64,000 nt of DNA. Origin: Chryseolinea sp. H1M3-3 (lineage in GTDB: Bacteria > Bacteroidota > Bacteroidia > Cytophagales > Cyclobacteriaceae). The DNA is taken from positions 744,001-808,000 of the forward strand of contig NZ_JARKMY010000001.1 of NCBI RefSeq assembly GCF_029360725.1, given 5' to 3'. The notes below the pieces were generated by a model. It was not told where the DNA came from, did no database searches, and saw only the letters and a program-made list of their open reading frames with translations. Positions 45,116 through 56,122 of the stretch are shown piece after piece (the stretch's first letter is position 1; every line of letters begins with the position of its first letter). The translations under genes were made by a program, and so were the position numbers.

Positions 45116-47239
45116 ATGAGACTCCCCTTCCTTTACCTCGCAACTTTAATGTTGCTTGTTACTTCCTGCAAATTCAAATCCACCGAATCAAAGTTATCAC
45201 ATTCGGCTACGTGGAGGATAAAAGGTGGCAACGCTGAAGGAACTCAGTATTCTTCGCTTAATCAAATCACCAAAGAGAATGTAAGCTTACTCAAGCTGGC
45301 ATGGGAATATAAATCCGGTGACGCTGACACGGCCCAAAACCGTTCGCAGATTCAATGTAATCCCATTATTGTCGACGGCGTGTTGTATGCAACTTCACCC
45401 ACACTTAAAGCATTTGCCTTGGAGGCCGCAACGGGCAAACAACTTTGGAAGTTTGAAGGAAGTGATGAGGGTGCCGGAGGCCTGGGCGTAAACCGTGGAG
45501 TGACTTATTGGGAGGAGGGGGACGATAAAAGAATTTTATATTCACTGGGTCAGCATTTATATGCATTGGACGCGCGTACAGGAAAAAGAATAACAAGTTT
45601 TGGAACCGATGGGCGAGTTAGCTTGAAAGAGGGCCTTGGGGAACGCGCAGCCGATTTAATGGTTGTCTCCAACACCCCCGGTGTCATATACAAGAACCTT
45701 ATCATCATGGGCTCAAGAGTAAATGAAGGTCCAATTGCAGCGCCAGGCTACCTTCGGGCATATGACGTAAAAACCGGAAAACTTGCGTGGGTATTTCACA
45801 CGATACCCCATCCCGGGGAACCTGGATATGAAACATGGCCCGAAGATGCCTGGAAAAGAATAGGGGGCGCCAATGCATGGAGCGGCATGTCTGTAGATCA
45901 CCAGCGCGGCTTAGTCTTTGCCGGCACCGGTTCGGCTTCGTTTGATTTTTGGGGAGGAAATAGAAAAGGTCAGAACTTGTATGCGAATTGCATACTTGCA
46001 TTGAATGCGGAGACAGGAGAGCGTAAATGGCACTTTCAAACCATACATCACGATCTATGGGATCGTGACCTTCCAGCATCGCCTGTTTTGGGAACCATAA
46101 CTCATGAAGGAAAACAAACAGATGTTGTCATTCAAACGACAAAGTCCGGACATGTCTATGTTCTTAATCGTGAAACAGGCGCGACGTTGTTTCCGGTGGA
46201 AGAAGTACCGGTACCCAAGTCGGATTTGGAAGGGGAAGAATCTTGGCCAACGCAGCCGATACCCCTTAAGCCACCGCCTTTTGCACGCCAGGTTTTTACG
46301 AAAGAAATGATTAACAAGTTGACCCCTGAAATTGAGTCTTTTGTTACAGAAAAATTTAAAGGGTTGAAAACCGGGGAACAATTCATCCCACCAAGCAAAG
46401 AGGGGACTATCATCTTTCCTGGATTTGACGGAGGCGCAGAATGGGGTGGAGCATCATTCGACCCAACTGGAACACTATACGTAAATTCAAATGAAATGCC
46501 TTGGATATTAACGATGGTAGATGTTAGAATGAAGGAAGATGCCTGGGTAGGAATTTCACTATATCGTTCCAATTGTGCCACCTGCCATGGAATAGACCGA
46601 GGAGGCGATGGGCACGTATACCCCCCGTTAAGGAATTTACAAAGTAAATTCAATAAAGAAAGTGTTAAAAAGTTCATGTTAACAGGCAAGGGGGCAATGC
46701 CCGCGTTCTCGCATTTAAGTGATAAAGACCGGGATGCCATTGCCCGGTATATCCTGGATTTGCAGGAACGTACTCCAGAAGAAAAGAAAGGCGTCTTTGA
46801 ACGACATCCCGATGTCATTTATTCCAACACCGGTTATATCAGGTTTCTCACACCAGAAGGCTATCCCGCTGTAGAACCTCCCTGGGGAACTATGAATGCC
46901 ATTGACCTTAATAAAGGTGAAATCAAATGGCAGGTTCCCTTAGGCGAGTATAAAGAATTAAAAGAAAAAGGGATCCCAACCACAGGCACTGAAAATTATG
47001 GAGGACCTGTAGCAACCGGCGGGGGATTGGTCTTTATCGCCGCCAGTCGCGACGAGAAATTCCGAGCCTTCGATAAAGACACGGGCAAAATTCTTTGGGA
47101 ATATGAACTTCCCGTTGCAGGCTATGCAACCCCCTCGGTATACGAAGTGGATGGGAAACAGTTTGTGGTAATTGCGTGTGGCGGAGGAAAGTCCGGGACA
47201 AAATCTGGCGATAGTTATCTTGCGTTTTCTTTACCTTAA
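45116..47239 (+). CDS. PQQ-dependent dehydrogenase with inserted cytochrome c domain (lipoprotein)
   Basis: 707 residues from the ATG at 45116 (upstream TTG rejected). Lipobox LLVTSC with Cys near 17. The beta-propeller has PQQ-enzyme repeats (GNAEGTQYSSLNQITKENV, YALDARTGKRITSFGTDGR, IHHDLWDRDLPASP) and the late motif GENYGGP-like TGTENYGGPVATGGG. A class I cytochrome c domain with CATCHG at residues 487-492 lies inside the chain before the last propeller blades. It oxidises a sugar or alcohol in the periplasm; no PQQ synthesis gene is in the window. It overlaps the MocA-like gene by one base. Confidence 0.92.
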   Translation: MRLPFLYLATLMLLVTSCKFKSTESKLSHSATWRIKGGNAEGTQYSSLNQITKENVSLLKLAWEYKSGDADTAQNRSQIQCNPIIVDGVLYATSPTLKAFALEAATGKQLWKFEGSDEGAGGLGVNRGVTYWEEGDDKRILYSLGQHLYALDARTGKRITSFGTDGRVSLKEGLGERAADLMVVSNTPGVIYKNLIIMGSRVNEGPIAAPGYLRAYDVKTGKLAWVFHTIPHPGEPGYETWPEDAWKRIGGANAWSGMSVDHQRGLVFAGTGSASFDFWGGNRKGQNLYANCILALNAETGERKWHFQTIHHDLWDRDLPASPVLGTITHEGKQTDVVIQTTKSGHVYVLNRETGATLFPVEEVPVPKSDLEGEESWPTQPIPLKPPPFARQVFTKEMINKLTPEIESFVTEKFKGLKTGEQFIPPSKEGTIIFPGFDGGAEWGGASFDPTGTLYVNSNEMPWILTMVDVRMKEDAWVGISLYRSNCATCHGIDRGGDGHVYPPLRNLQSKFNKESVKKFMLTGKGAMPAFSHLSDKDRDAIARYILDLQERTPEEKKGVFERHPDVIYSNTGYIRFLTPEGYPAVEPPWGTMNAIDLNKGEIKWQVPLGEYKELKEKGIPTTGTENYGGPVATGGGLVFIAASRDEKFRAFDKDTGKILWEYELPVAGYATPSVYEVDGKQFVVIACGGGKSGTKSGDSYLAFSLP

Positions 47240-47829
47240 TGGAAATCGGCATAATCATATTAGCGGCAGGTTCATCTAGCAGAATGGGCCGCTCTAAACA
47301 ACTTCTAGAGATAGAAGGAGAACCACTACTATGCCGTTGTACCAAAACAGCTTTGGCAGTTAGTCCTGGCAATGTGGTGGTGATCCTGGGTGCCAATGAA
47401 AAACCTCACCGAGACGTTATCGAAAAATTACCAGTTCAGATTCTTTCCAATTATTATTGGAAGACAGGAATGGGAAGCTCAATAAAGACGGGCCTCAATT
47501 TTCTCCTTCAATCAGGTGCTGAACTGGATGCTGTTATTATTATGGTATGCGATCAACCTGCACTAACAGCCGACCATCTTCTAAAATTGATACAAAAATT
47601 CAATCAGAATAAAGGATGCATTGTTGCTTCATCATATGGTAACTCCAACGGTGTGCCGGCATTGTTCGGCCGATCATTTTTTTCGAACCTTTTATTGTTA
47701 AGCGATGATCAGGGTGCAAAAAAATTAATACAGCAATTTCCTCGTCAGCTTGAAATTGTTGAATTTCCTAACGGGTTGTTCGATCTGGACACTGAAGAAG
47801 ATTACCAACAGTATTTGGGCAATAAATAA
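47239..47829 (+). CDS. MobA/MocA-like molybdenum cofactor nucleotidyltransferase
   Basis: 196 residues: IILAAGSSSRMGRSKQLLEI at the N-terminus, VVVILGANEKPHRDV, VIIMVCDQPALTADHL near 100 and the C-terminal GLFDLDTEEDYQQY are the NTP-transferase signature of MocA/MobA. MocA attaches CMP to the molybdopterin for xanthine dehydrogenase-type enzymes. It starts in the stop of the PQQ dehydrogenase gene (TAATGG) and closes the operon. A bidirectional hairpin separates it from rpsJ. Confidence 0.92.
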   Translation: MEIGIIILAAGSSSRMGRSKQLLEIEGEPLLCRCTKTALAVSPGNVVVILGANEKPHRDVIEKLPVQILSNYYWKTGMGSSIKTGLNFLLQSGAELDAVIIMVCDQPALTADHLLKLIQKFNQNKGCIVASSYGNSNGVPALFGRSFFSNLLLLSDDQGAKKLIQQFPRQLEIVEFPNGLFDLDTEEDYQQYLGNK

Positions 47830-47857
47830 GAAAGCCATCCGGTTAAGAATGGCTTTC
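47830..47857. terminator. Bidirectional hairpin between mocA-like gene and rpsJ
   Basis: GAAAGCCAT pairs perfectly with ATGGCTTTC over a 10-base loop. On the minus strand it is followed by TTATTTATT and lies 25 bp past the rpsJ stop; on the plus strand it follows the mocA-like stop. It ends both transcripts and separates the accessory block from the str operon. Confidence 0.8.
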
Positions 47858-47882
47858 ATTAGTTCTATAATGGTGTGATCTT

Positions 47883-48188
47883 CTACACCTTGATTTCTAC
47901 ATCAACTCCACTAGGAAGTTCAAGCTTCATTAATGCATCCACAGTTTTCGCGCTGTTAGAATAAATATCTACCAGACGTTTATAGGTGCACAGCTGAAAT
48001 TGCTCGCGTGCTTTCTTGTTAACGTGTGGTGAACGAAGAACAGTGAATTTTTCTTTTTCGGTTGGTAATGGAATTGGTCCACTCACTACTGCGCCTGTTG
48101 CTTTCACAGCTCTAACGATTTTCTCAGAAGACTTATCAACTAAGTTGTGATCGTAGGATTTTAGTTTTATTCTAATTTTTTGGTTCAT
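47883..48188 (-). CDS. rpsJ: Ribosomal protein S10
   Basis: 101 residues: [61 protein letters not shown]-type sequence, the full S10 core. In most bacteria S10 opens the S10 operon next to rplC; here it closes the str operon and rplC lies about 24 kb away across the accessory block. A terminator follows. Confidence 0.98.
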   Translation of the reverse strand: MNQKIRIKLKSYDHNLVDKSSEKIVRAVKATGAVVSGPIPLPTEKEKFTVLRSPHVNKKAREQFQLCTYKRLVDIYSNSAKTVDALMKLELPSGVDVEIKV

Positions 48189-48235
48189 ACTATGTGTTTA
48201 AGGAAATCGCCCAAATCCTTCTGTTTTTTTAATTT

Positions 48236-50341
48236 TTATTTTGATACTGCTGCACCTTTTACATCTTCAATTACCTTCTCGGCTAGATTCTTAGGAACGG
48301 GAGCGTAATGAGAAAACGTCAACGATGCTGATGCACGACCAGACGTAATAGTTCTCAAGTCAGTCACGTAACCAAAAAGTTCAGCAAGGGGAACATCTGC
48401 TTTGATTACCTGAGCACCAGAACGTGTGTCCATTCCTTTCATAACACCTCTTCTTCTGTTTAAGTCACCTGTAACTGAACCGGTGAATTCATCAGGAGAA
48501 AGAACTTCAACACTCATGATAGGTTCAAGCAGTTGTGGAGAACATTTACGAGCAGCCTCTTTAAATCCAATGCGGGCAGCCAATTCGAATGACAATGAAT
48601 CAGAGTCAACGTCATGGTATGAACCGTGGAATAATCTAACTCTCATCGAATCTACCTGGTACCCGGCTAAAGGACCATTCACCATAGATTGCTCAAATCC
48701 TTTTTGGATTGCAGGAATAAATTCACGAGGTATTACCCCACCCACGATATCATTAACAAATTCCAAGCCTTCCTTGCCATCTTCGCGTGGCCCAAGCTCG
48801 AAAAGGATATCTGCGAATTTACCACGACCACCGGTCTGCTTCTTGTAAACTTCTTTATGTTCGACAGATTTTGTAAGAGCTTCTTTATATGCCACCTGCG
48901 GAGCGCCTTGGTTAATTTCAACCTTGAACTCACGTTTCAAGCGGTCGATAATAATCTCCAAGTGAAGCTCACCCATTCCTCTAAGAATGGTTTGTCCTGT
49001 TTCACGATCTGTATTTACACGAAGTGTAGGATCCTCTTCAACCAGCTTAGAGATAGCCATACCTAGCTTATCCACATCTGCTTGTTTCTTAGGCTCAATT
49101 GCATATCCAATAACAGGTTCAGGGAACACCATCGATTCAAGAACGACTTTGTGTTTCTCATCGCAAAGCGTATCACCCGTTTTAATGTCTTTGAATCCAA
49201 CTACAGCGCCGATATCGCCGGCTGACAATCTTTCAATTTGGTTTTGTTTGTTGGCGTGCATCTGAAATACACGGGAAATCCGTTCCTTCTGTTCGGAACG
49301 TGTGTTGTACACATATGACCCAGATTCCAATACGCCAGAATATGCACGAATGAAGCAGAGACGTCCTACAAAAGGGTCGGTTGCAATTTTAAAAGCTAAA
49401 GCAACGAATGGAGCCTTTTCGTCAGGCATGATAGTTACTTCGGCATTTGTATCCGGATTTGTTCCGATGATGGTATCCTTATCCATAGGTGATGGTAAAA
49501 GCTCCATCACATAATCTAGCATGGTCTGAACACCTTTGTTCTTGAAAGACGAGCCACAAACCATAGGCACGATGGCCATGCTGATTGTAGCCGCACGCAA
49601 TGCTTTCAATATCTCAACTTCGGAAATTGAGTTAGGATCCTCAAAATATTTCTCTAAAAGAGATTCATCAAATTCAGCGACTGATTCGAGAAGTTTTTCT
49701 CTGTATTCTTTAGCCTCCTCGACCATGTCCTCAGGAACTGGAATTACTTCGTAAGTCATTCCCTTGTCACTTTCATTCCAGATGATACCCCTGTTGTTTA
49801 TTAAGTCAACAACCCCGCGGAAGTTTTCTTCCGATCCAATTGGTAACTGAAGGGCTACAGCTTTGCTACCTAATTTTTCTTTTACTTGTTTACAGACCCC
49901 TAAAAAGTCTGATCCAGCACGGTCCATTTTATTGACAAAACCGATGCGGGCTACTTTGTAATTATCAGCTAAGCGCCAGTTTGTTTCAGATTGTGGTTCT
50001 ACACCATCAACAGCACTAAATAAGAACACCAAACCGTCTAAGACCCGAAGCGAGCGATTTACCTCTACGGTAAAGTCAACGTGACCGGGGGTATCAATAA
50101 TGTTTACGTGATAGTCGTTATTCCGATATTTCCAATACACTGTAGTTGCTGCAGATGTGATGGTTATACCACGCTCTTGCTCTTGCGCCATCCAGTCCAT
50201 TGTAGCGGCACCATCGTGAACTTCTCCAATTTTGTGGTTTACACCCGCATAATATAGGATCCGCTCGGTGGTAGTGGTTTTTCCAGCATCGATATGTGCT
50301 GCAATACCTATATTTCTGGTATATCTTAAGTCTCTAGCCAT
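48236..50341 (-). CDS. fusA: Elongation factor G
   Basis: 701 residues, full length EF-G: the G1 motif [18 protein letters not shown]3 DTPGHVDF, G4 NKMDR near 137, domain [13 protein letters not shown] and domain IV with [18 protein letters not shown]. It drives translocation by GTP hydrolysis. It lies 11 bp after rpsG. Confidence 0.98.
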   Translation of the reverse strand: MARDLRYTRNIGIAAHIDAGKTTTTERILYYAGVNHKIGEVHDGAATMDWMAQEQERGITITSAATTVYWKYRNNDYHVNIIDTPGHVDFTVEVNRSLRVLDGLVFLFSAVDGVEPQSETNWRLADNYKVARIGFVNKMDRAGSDFLGVCKQVKEKLGSKAVALQLPIGSEENFRGVVDLINNRGIIWNESDKGMTYEVIPVPEDMVEEAKEYREKLLESVAEFDESLLEKYFEDPNSISEVEILKALRAATISMAIVPMVCGSSFKNKGVQTMLDYVMELLPSPMDKDTIIGTNPDTNAEVTIMPDEKAPFVALAFKIATDPFVGRLCFIRAYSGVLESGSYVYNTRSEQKERISRVFQMHANKQNQIERLSAGDIGAVVGFKDIKTGDTLCDEKHKVVLESMVFPEPVIGYAIEPKKQADVDKLGMAISKLVEEDPTLRVNTDRETGQTILRGMGELHLEIIIDRLKREFKVEINQGAPQVAYKEALTKSVEHKEVYKKQTGGRGKFADILFELGPREDGKEGLEFVNDIVGGVIPREFIPAIQKGFEQSMVNGPLAGYQVDSMRVRLFHGSYHDVDSDSLSFELAARIGFKEAARKCSPQLLEPIMSVEVLSPDEFTGSVTGDLNRRRGVMKGMDTRSGAQVIKADVPLAELFGYVTDLRTITSGRASASLTFSHYAPVPKNLAEKVIEDVKGAAVSK

Positions 50342-50352
50342 TTATGGTGCTA

Positions 50353-50820
50353 TTAGAATCTAAAATGTGAAAACGCCTTATTCGCCTCAGCCATACGGTG
50401 CGTATCATCCTTCTTTTTGATCGCCGCGCCTTCGCCTTTTGATGCAGCTATAATTTCAGCCGCTAATTTATCCATCATTGTTTTTTCACCTCTAAGCCTG
50501 GCATAGTCGATCAACCATTTGATGCTCAAATTGATTTTACGCTCAGGGCGAACTTCCACAGGTACCTGGAATGTTGCACCACCTACCCGCCTACTTTTAA
50601 CCTCGACCGCAGGGGTGAGATTACTCATAGCACGTTTCCAAACGTCTATTCCATTCTCATTGGTTTTTTTCTCCACAAGTTCTACCGCATCATAGAAGAT
50701 TGTGTAGGCAACACTCTTTTTGCCTTCTTCCATAAGGTAATTAACAAACTTGGTAACTAACGTGTCCTGAAACTTAGGATCGGGAAGTAGGTATCTTTTT
50801 TTAGGTTTTGACTTTCTCAT
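50353..50820 (-). CDS. rpsG: Ribosomal protein S7
   Basis: 155 residues: [30 protein letters not shown] at the start and [36 protein letters not shown] in the core. It organises the 30S head and binds near the E site. It lies 12 bp after rpsL. Confidence 0.98.
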   Translation of the reverse strand: MRKSKPKKRYLLPDPKFQDTLVTKFVNYLMEEGKKSVAYTIFYDAVELVEKKTNENGIDVWKRAMSNLTPAVEVKSRRVGGATFQVPVEVRPERKINLSIKWLIDYARLRGEKTMMDKLAAEIIAASKGEGAAIKKKDDTHRMAEANKAFSHFRF

Positions 50821-50832
50821 CGCTTCTAAAGA

Positions 50833-51252
50833 TTATTTTTTCTTAGGTGCACCTTTTGCCGGAGCCGCTGCTGCAGCACCTGGTTTCGGTCTTTTAGCAC
50901 CATATTTAGAACGGCTTTGTTTACGTCCATTCACACCCGCTGTATCAAGCGCACCACGGATAATGTGGTATCTTACTCCAGGAAGGTCTTTTACCCTGCC
51001 TCCTCTGATCAATACGATCGAGTGCTCCTGCAGATTATGTCCTTCTCCTGGAATGTATGCGTTCACCTCTTTGCCATTGGTTAAGCGAACACGCGCTACT
51101 TTACGCATAGCTGAGTTAGGTTTTTTAGGCGTCGTAGTGTACACACGTGTACAAACGCCCCTGCGTTGCGGGCAGGAATCCAAGGCAGGAGATTTTGACT
51201 TGAATGTCAATTTAACCCTTCCTTTTCTTACAAGTTGTTGAATGGTAGGCAT
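50833..51252 (-). CDS. rpsL: Ribosomal protein S12
   Basis: 139 residues with an Ala/Lys tail. [23 protein letters not shown] and [21 protein letters not shown] are canonical. The two lysines where streptomycin resistance arises (in KKPNS and in RVKDLPG) are wild type. First gene of the str operon, with a promoter at 51291-51320. Confidence 0.98.
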   Translation of the reverse strand: MPTIQQLVRKGRVKLTFKSKSPALDSCPQRRGVCTRVYTTTPKKPNSAMRKVARVRLTNGKEVNAYIPGEGHNLQEHSIVLIRGGRVKDLPGVRYHIIRGALDTAGVNGRKQSRSKYGAKRPKPGAAAAAPAKGAPKKK

Positions 51253-51290
51253 TTATGTTTAACTTTATAAACTTTCAAAAATTAGGATTG

Positions 51291-51320
51291 CAAAGGTATC
51301 ATAAGTAACAAAGGATGCAA
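51291..51320 (-). promoter_or_regulatory. Bacteroidota-type promoter before rpsL
   Basis: On the minus strand TTG (complement of 51318-51320), 19 bases, and TACCTTTG (complement of 51291-51298) match TTG-N19-TAnnTTTG. It gives a leader of about 35 bases before rpsL. Its -33 element lies inside one arm of the hairpin at 51311-51347. Confidence 0.8.
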
Positions 51321-51347
51321 AACCTTTTATTAAGAATTTGCATCCTT
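51311..51347 (-). terminator. Inverted repeat after the DUF3467 gene overlapping the rpsL promoter
   Basis: AAGGATGCAAA (51311-51321) and TTTGCATCCTT (51337-51347) are a perfect 11-bp inverted repeat with a 15-base loop, 36 bp past the DUF3467 stop on the minus strand. The T-run after it is weak, so it is a terminator candidate. It contains the -33 element of the str promoter. Confidence 0.55.
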
Positions 51348-51382
51348 CATTGGTAAAACACTTTGATAATAAGAAGTTTTTA

Positions 51383-51712
51383 TTAGGCCTCGCCTACGGT
51401 TCCGCCAAAATTCATAGGGAACTTTGGCATGTCTTCCGTTCTTTTAATTGCCCCGAAACTATTTTCGTATTTCTCAATATTATCCTTTAACGCCAGCAAA
51501 AACCGCTTGGCATGCTCGGGTGTAATAACAATTCTTGACTTCACCTTAGCCTTTGGTACTCCCGGCATTAGCCTGATAAAGTCAATCACAAATTCACTGT
51601 TTGAATGCGCTATCATTGCCAGATTCGAGTAAATGCCTTCGGCTATTTCCTCGGAAAGCTCAATATTTATTTGGTTTTGAGCCTGAGCCTTGTTCTTGTT
51701 ATCCTCTGTCAT
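51383..51712 (-). CDS. DUF3467 protein
   Basis: 109 residues: IAEGIYSNLAMIAHSNSEFVIDFIRLMPGVPKAKVKSRIVITPEHAKRFLLALKDNIEKYE is the DUF3467 core (about 24-84), an alpha/beta fold of unknown function. It lies between rpoC and rpsL, a neighbourhood often seen for this family in Bacteroidota, and is expressed downstream of the rpoC terminator, so by read-through or its own promoter. Confidence 0.9.
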   Translation of the reverse strand: MTEDNKNKAQAQNQINIELSEEIAEGIYSNLAMIAHSNSEFVIDFIRLMPGVPKAKVKSRIVITPEHAKRFLLALKDNIEKYENSFGAIKRTEDMPKFPMNFGGTVGEA

Positions 51713-51728
51713 GGCTTATTATAAAAAT

Positions 51729-51753
51729 GGGTTGGCCCTTTCAGAGCCAACCC
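51729..51753 (-). terminator. Terminator after rpoC
   Basis: On the minus strand GGGTTGGC pairs with GCCAACCC across a 9-base loop and is followed by ATTTTTAT. It lies between the rpoC stop (51776) and the DUF3467 start (51712). Confidence 0.85.
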
Positions 51754-51775
51754 AGTACTCTTAATTGTGTTTTTA

Positions 51776-54700
51776 TCAATCTTGAAGTTCCTTCTCCCGA
51801 TCGCGCGCTCTTTCCTTAGATGCCGTCATCGCTTCATACTCATCCTTGTGCGTCACGATAATATCGTTGTACTTCCGTTGACCTGTTCCAGCCGGGATAA
51901 GGTGACCAACGATCACATTCTCCTTTAAGCCCATCAACCAGTCGGTTTTACCACGAATGGCAGCCTCGCTAAGAACCTTGGTAGTCTCCTGGAAAGACGC
52001 GGCTGAAAGCCAGCTTTCAGTTTTCAAAGAAGCCTGTGTAATACCTTGGAGTGTCGGCCTTGATACTGCAGGCATAGCATCTCGAACTTCAACCAGTTTT
52101 TGATCTTTTCTTCTCAAAACAGAATTTTCATCTCTCAGTTCACGGGCATTAATGATTTGACCAGGCTTTAATACCTGAGAATCACCTGCCTCAATCACCA
52201 CTTTCTTATCAAGCATGGCGTCGTTGTCTTCCCTGAATTGAAGTTTGTCAACATACTCGTTGGTAAGGAAGCTTGTGTCTCCTGGATCAATGATCTCCAC
52301 CTTCTGCATCATCTGGCTAACAATAGCTTCGATATGTTTGTCGTTGATCTTCACACCTTGCAAGCGGTACACTTCCTGAATTTCATTCACCAAATATTCC
52401 TGCACTGCCGTCGGGCCTTTAATTGACAAAATATCAGAAGGTGTTATGGATCCGTCAGATAAAGGTTGACCTGCTTTCACAAAGTCATTATCCTGTACGA
52501 GAATGTGTTTCGACAGGGGCACGAGATATCTCTTTTGAACACCATCGCGGGATTCAATAAATATTTCACGATTACCTCTCTTAATACCACCATACGTAAC
52601 TACGCCGTCAATCTCACTGACTACAGCCGGATTCGAAGGGTTTCGAGCTTCGAACAACTCAGTTACTCTTGGAAGACCCCCGGTAATATCTCTGGATTTA
52701 CCCATTGTACGCGGAATCTTCGCCATTACTTGACCAGCTTTAATCTTTTCTCCCTCATCAACAGCTAAGTGAGCACCTACAGGAATGTTATATCCCTTAG
52801 ATTCAGTTTTGCCTTTTACGATGATGGAAGGATTCTTTGTTTTATCTCTTGTGTCAGTAATTACTTTTTCACGGTGACCTGTCTGCTCATCCGATTCTTC
52901 CTTATAAGTAATACCTTCGATGATGGCTTCATATTCAATGGTACCATCAAATTCCGAAAGAATTACCGCATTGTAAGGATCCCAGTTACAAAGCTCATCA
53001 CCTTTTTCTACTTTTTGTCCGTCTTCAACCTGAAGGAACGCTCCGTAGGGAACGTGGTTGGTAATTAATACACGGTTCTTTTCTTTATCAAGAATTCTGA
53101 TTTCACCTGTGCGTCCCATCACAACCTTCACAGCTTTGCCATCGCGATCTGTGGTATCTATAACGCGGATACCTTCAAATTCTAAAACGCCACCGAACTT
53201 AGCCTTAATATTTGCTTCAACAGCAATGTTGGAAGCAGTACCCCCAACGTGGAAAGTACGAAGTGTAAGCTGTGTTCCAGGCTCACCAATAGATTGCGCT
53301 GCAATAACACCAACGGCTTCACCTGACTGTACCATTTTACCGGTTGCCAAGTTCCTTCCATAACATTTTGCACAACCCCCTATCCGTGATTCACATGTAA
53401 GCAATGACCTAATCTCAACTTCTTCGATATTGGTATCTTCGATGCGTTTCGCCAGCTCATCCGTAATTTCTTCATTCGCTTCGCAGATCATTTCTTCTGT
53501 GAGCGGATCATAGATAGCATGTACCGTTACACGTCCGACAATTCTTTCTGACAGTGGCTCGACGATATCTTCATTATCTTTAAGGGCTGTTACTTTAAGA
53601 CCACGCAATGTTCCGCAATCTTCCTCTGTTATTACTAAATCTTGAGCAACATCCACTAGCCTACGGGTTAAGTAACCTGCATCAGCTGTTTTCAAAGCTG
53701 TATCTGCAAGACCTTTCCGCGCACCGTGCGTAGAGATAAAGTACTCCAATACATCCAACCCTTCTTTAAAGTTTGAAAGAATAGGGTTTTCGATGATAGA
53801 ACCAACAGATCCTGCTAAGTTCTTTTGAGGCTTAGCCATCAGACCGCGCATACCACCCAACTGACGGATTTGTTCTCTGGAACCGCGGGCTCCTGAGTGC
53901 ATCATCATGTAAATGGAGTTAAAGCCTTGTTGATCTTCCTCCAGCTGCCTCATCAGCGTATTGGTAAGAAGTGTATTGGTACGTGTCCAAATATCAATAA
54001 CCTGATTATAACGCTCGTTATCAGTGATAAGACCCATCATGTAGTTGCTCCACACACCATCAACTTCCTCTTGCGCATTAGCAACTAACTTTTGCTTTTC
54101 ATCCGGAACTTTCACGTCATTCAATCCCATCGACAAGCCGCCTTTGTATGCCATCTGGAATCCAAGTTCCTTGATATCATCCAAAAATTTTGCTGCCTTA
54201 GATTGCCCTGCTGCCTTGAATACATCTGCTATGATGGTTTGTAGCTTTTTCTTCGTTAAAAGTTCATCTACAAATCCTACCTCTTCAGGAACGTTTTGAT
54301 TAAAGATCACACGGCCGGCAACCGTATCGATCATCTTAAAGGTTAACTCGCCGGTTTTTTTATCCTTTACCTTTGCACGTACTTTAATATTAGCATGCTT
54401 AGAGAGTTTGCCCTCGTTAAAAGCAACGATCACTTCGTCAGCAGAATAATACTTTTTGCCTTCGCCCTTAATAGGGTGCTCAGGGGTTCCCTTTCTTCCT
54501 TTTGTTAAGTAATAAAGTCCTAATACCATGTCCTGTGACGGAACAGTGATAGGCGCACCGTTGGCTGGATTTAAAATGTTATGTGAAGATAACATCAACA
54601 TTGAAGCCTCAAGAATTGCCTCTTGTCCAAGCGGAACGTGAACAGCCATCTGGTCACCATCGAAGTCAGCGTTAAAAGCTGTACAAACCAACGGATGCAA

Positions 54701-56086
54701 CTGAATAGCTTTCCCTTCAATCAACTTTGGTTGGAATGCTTGAATACCAAGTCTATGCAGCGTCGGAGCACGGTTCAAAAGAACGGGATGTCCTTTCAAT
54801 ACATTTTCCAATATATCCCATATAACAGGATCCTTGCGGTCAACAATTTTCTTTGCTGACTTCACGGTCTTTACGATTCCTCTTTCAATAAGCTTCCGGA
54901 TAATGAATGGCTTGAATAACTCTGCAGCCATGTCTTTTGGAAGACCGCATTCGTGAAGCTTCAATTCAGGACCAACGACGATAACCGAACGGCCCGAATA
55001 GTCAACACGTTTACCGAGCAAGTTTTGACGGAAACGACCTTGTTTTCCTTTAAGCATATCGCTTAATGATTTCAATGCACGATTTCCATCAGAACGAACT
55101 GCATTCACCTTTCTTGAATTGTCGAACAATGAATCAACTGCTTCTTGAAGCATCCGCTTTTCATTGCGAAGAATAACTTCAGGAGCCTTAATATCAATTA
55201 GTCTCTTTAAACGATTGTTACGAATAATAACGCGTCTGTAGAGGTCATTTAAATCAGATGTAGCAAAACGACCACCATCCAACGGTACGAGTGGACGCAA
55301 CTCTGGCGGAATGACAGGTACCATTTTGATCACCATCCACTCAGGCTTGTTTTCAATGCGCGTTCTTGCATCCCGGAAAGCTTCAACAACTTTAAGACGC
55401 TTTAAAGCTTCCGCTTTTCTCTGTTGCGACGTATCTGTTGCAGCCTGATGCCTTAAGTCATAAGAAAGCTGATCGAGTTGAGTTCTTCCCAATAACATTT
55501 CCAATGCATCTGCACCCATCTTAGCAATGAACTTCTTAGGATCATTGTCATCCAGCAGTTGATTTTCGCGTGGAAGTTTATCAATGATATCCAGATATTC
55601 TTCTTCGGTCAGGAAGTCTAATCTCTTAACACCATCTTCTTCTTTGATACCAGGTTGAATCACTACATAACGCTCATAATAAATGATCTGATCAAGCTTT
55701 TTTGTAGCAAGACCAAGAAGATATCCTATCTTGTTGGGCAGTGACCGGAAATACCAGATGTGAGCAACTGGTACGACGAGCTCAATGTGGCCCATGCGTT
55801 CGCGTCTTACTTTCTTCTCCGTTACTTCAACACCGCAGCGATCGCAAATAATACCTTTATAGCGTATTCTTTTATACTTTCCACAGTGACATTCCCAATC
55901 CTTCACAGGACCAAATATCCGCTCACAAAACAACCCACCCATTTCAGGCTTGTATGTTCTGTAGTTGATAGTTTCCGGTTGCGTTACTTCACCGTGTGAG
56001 CTCTCCAGAATAGATTCTGGGGAGGCCAGGCTAATGGTGATTTTGGAGAAGTCGCTGTTGATCTTTTTATTCTTTCTGAAAGACAT
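51776..56086 (-). CDS. rpoC: RNA polymerase beta-prime subunit
   Basis: 1436 residues, full length. The N-terminal zinc finger [20 protein letters not shown] is near 71-87, the catalytic [12 protein letters not shown] near 476, the second zinc ligand set [11 protein letters not shown] near 900 and the bridge-helix/trigger-loop region between. It follows rpoB by 36 bp. Confidence 0.99.
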   Translation of the reverse strand: MSFRKNKKINSDFSKITISLASPESILESSHGEVTQPETINYRTYKPEMGGLFCERIFGPVKDWECHCGKYKRIRYKGIICDRCGVEVTEKKVRRERMGHIELVVPVAHIWYFRSLPNKIGYLLGLATKKLDQIIYYERYVVIQPGIKEEDGVKRLDFLTEEEYLDIIDKLPRENQLLDDNDPKKFIAKMGADALEMLLGRTQLDQLSYDLRHQAATDTSQQRKAEALKRLKVVEAFRDARTRIENKPEWMVIKMVPVIPPELRPLVPLDGGRFATSDLNDLYRRVIIRNNRLKRLIDIKAPEVILRNEKRMLQEAVDSLFDNSRKVNAVRSDGNRALKSLSDMLKGKQGRFRQNLLGKRVDYSGRSVIVVGPELKLHECGLPKDMAAELFKPFIIRKLIERGIVKTVKSAKKIVDRKDPVIWDILENVLKGHPVLLNRAPTLHRLGIQAFQPKLIEGKAIQLHPLVCTAFNADFDGDQMAVHVPLGQEAILEASMLMLSSHNILNPANGAPITVPSQDMVLGLYYLTKGRKGTPEHPIKGEGKKYYSADEVIVAFNEGKLSKHANIKVRAKVKDKKTGELTFKMIDTVAGRVIFNQNVPEEVGFVDELLTKKKLQTIIADVFKAAGQSKAAKFLDDIKELGFQMAYKGGLSMGLNDVKVPDEKQKLVANAQEEVDGVWSNYMMGLITDNERYNQVIDIWTRTNTLLTNTLMRQLEEDQQGFNSIYMMMHSGARGSREQIRQLGGMRGLMAKPQKNLAGSVGSIIENPILSNFKEGLDVLEYFISTHGARKGLADTALKTADAGYLTRRLVDVAQDLVITEEDCGTLRGLKVTALKDNEDIVEPLSERIVGRVTVHAIYDPLTEEMICEANEEITDELAKRIEDTNIEEVEIRSLLTCESRIGGCAKCYGRNLATGKMVQSGEAVGVIAAQSIGEPGTQLTLRTFHVGGTASNIAVEANIKAKFGGVLEFEGIRVIDTTDRDGKAVKVVMGRTGEIRILDKEKNRVLITNHVPYGAFLQVEDGQKVEKGDELCNWDPYNAVILSEFDGTIEYEAIIEGITYKEESDEQTGHREKVITDTRDKTKNPSIIVKGKTESKGYNIPVGAHLAVDEGEKIKAGQVMAKIPRTMGKSRDITGGLPRVTELFEARNPSNPAVVSEIDGVVTYGGIKRGNREIFIESRDGVQKRYLVPLSKHILVQDNDFVKAGQPLSDGSITPSDILSIKGPTAVQEYLVNEIQEVYRLQGVKINDKHIEAIVSQMMQKVEIIDPGDTSFLTNEYVDKLQFREDNDAMLDKKVVIEAGDSQVLKPGQIINARELRDENSVLRRKDQKLVEVRDAMPAVSRPTLQGITQASLKTESWLSAASFQETTKVLSEAAIRGKTDWLMGLKENVIVGHLIPAGTGQRKYNDIIVTHKDEYEAMTASKERARDREKELQD

Positions 56087-56122
56087 ATTTAAGTTTTCAG
56101 TTTAAAGTTTGAAGTTAAATGT

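Noticed and set aside
46156-46818. 220-codon minus-strand open frame opposite the PQQ dehydrogenase
   Set aside because: It mirrors the codons of the strongly supported dehydrogenase and shows no protein-family features.
23858-47882. Recent mobile element or prophage
   Set aside because: No transposase, integrase, phage gene, tRNA attachment site or flanking direct repeat was seen, and the base composition looks like the neighbours.
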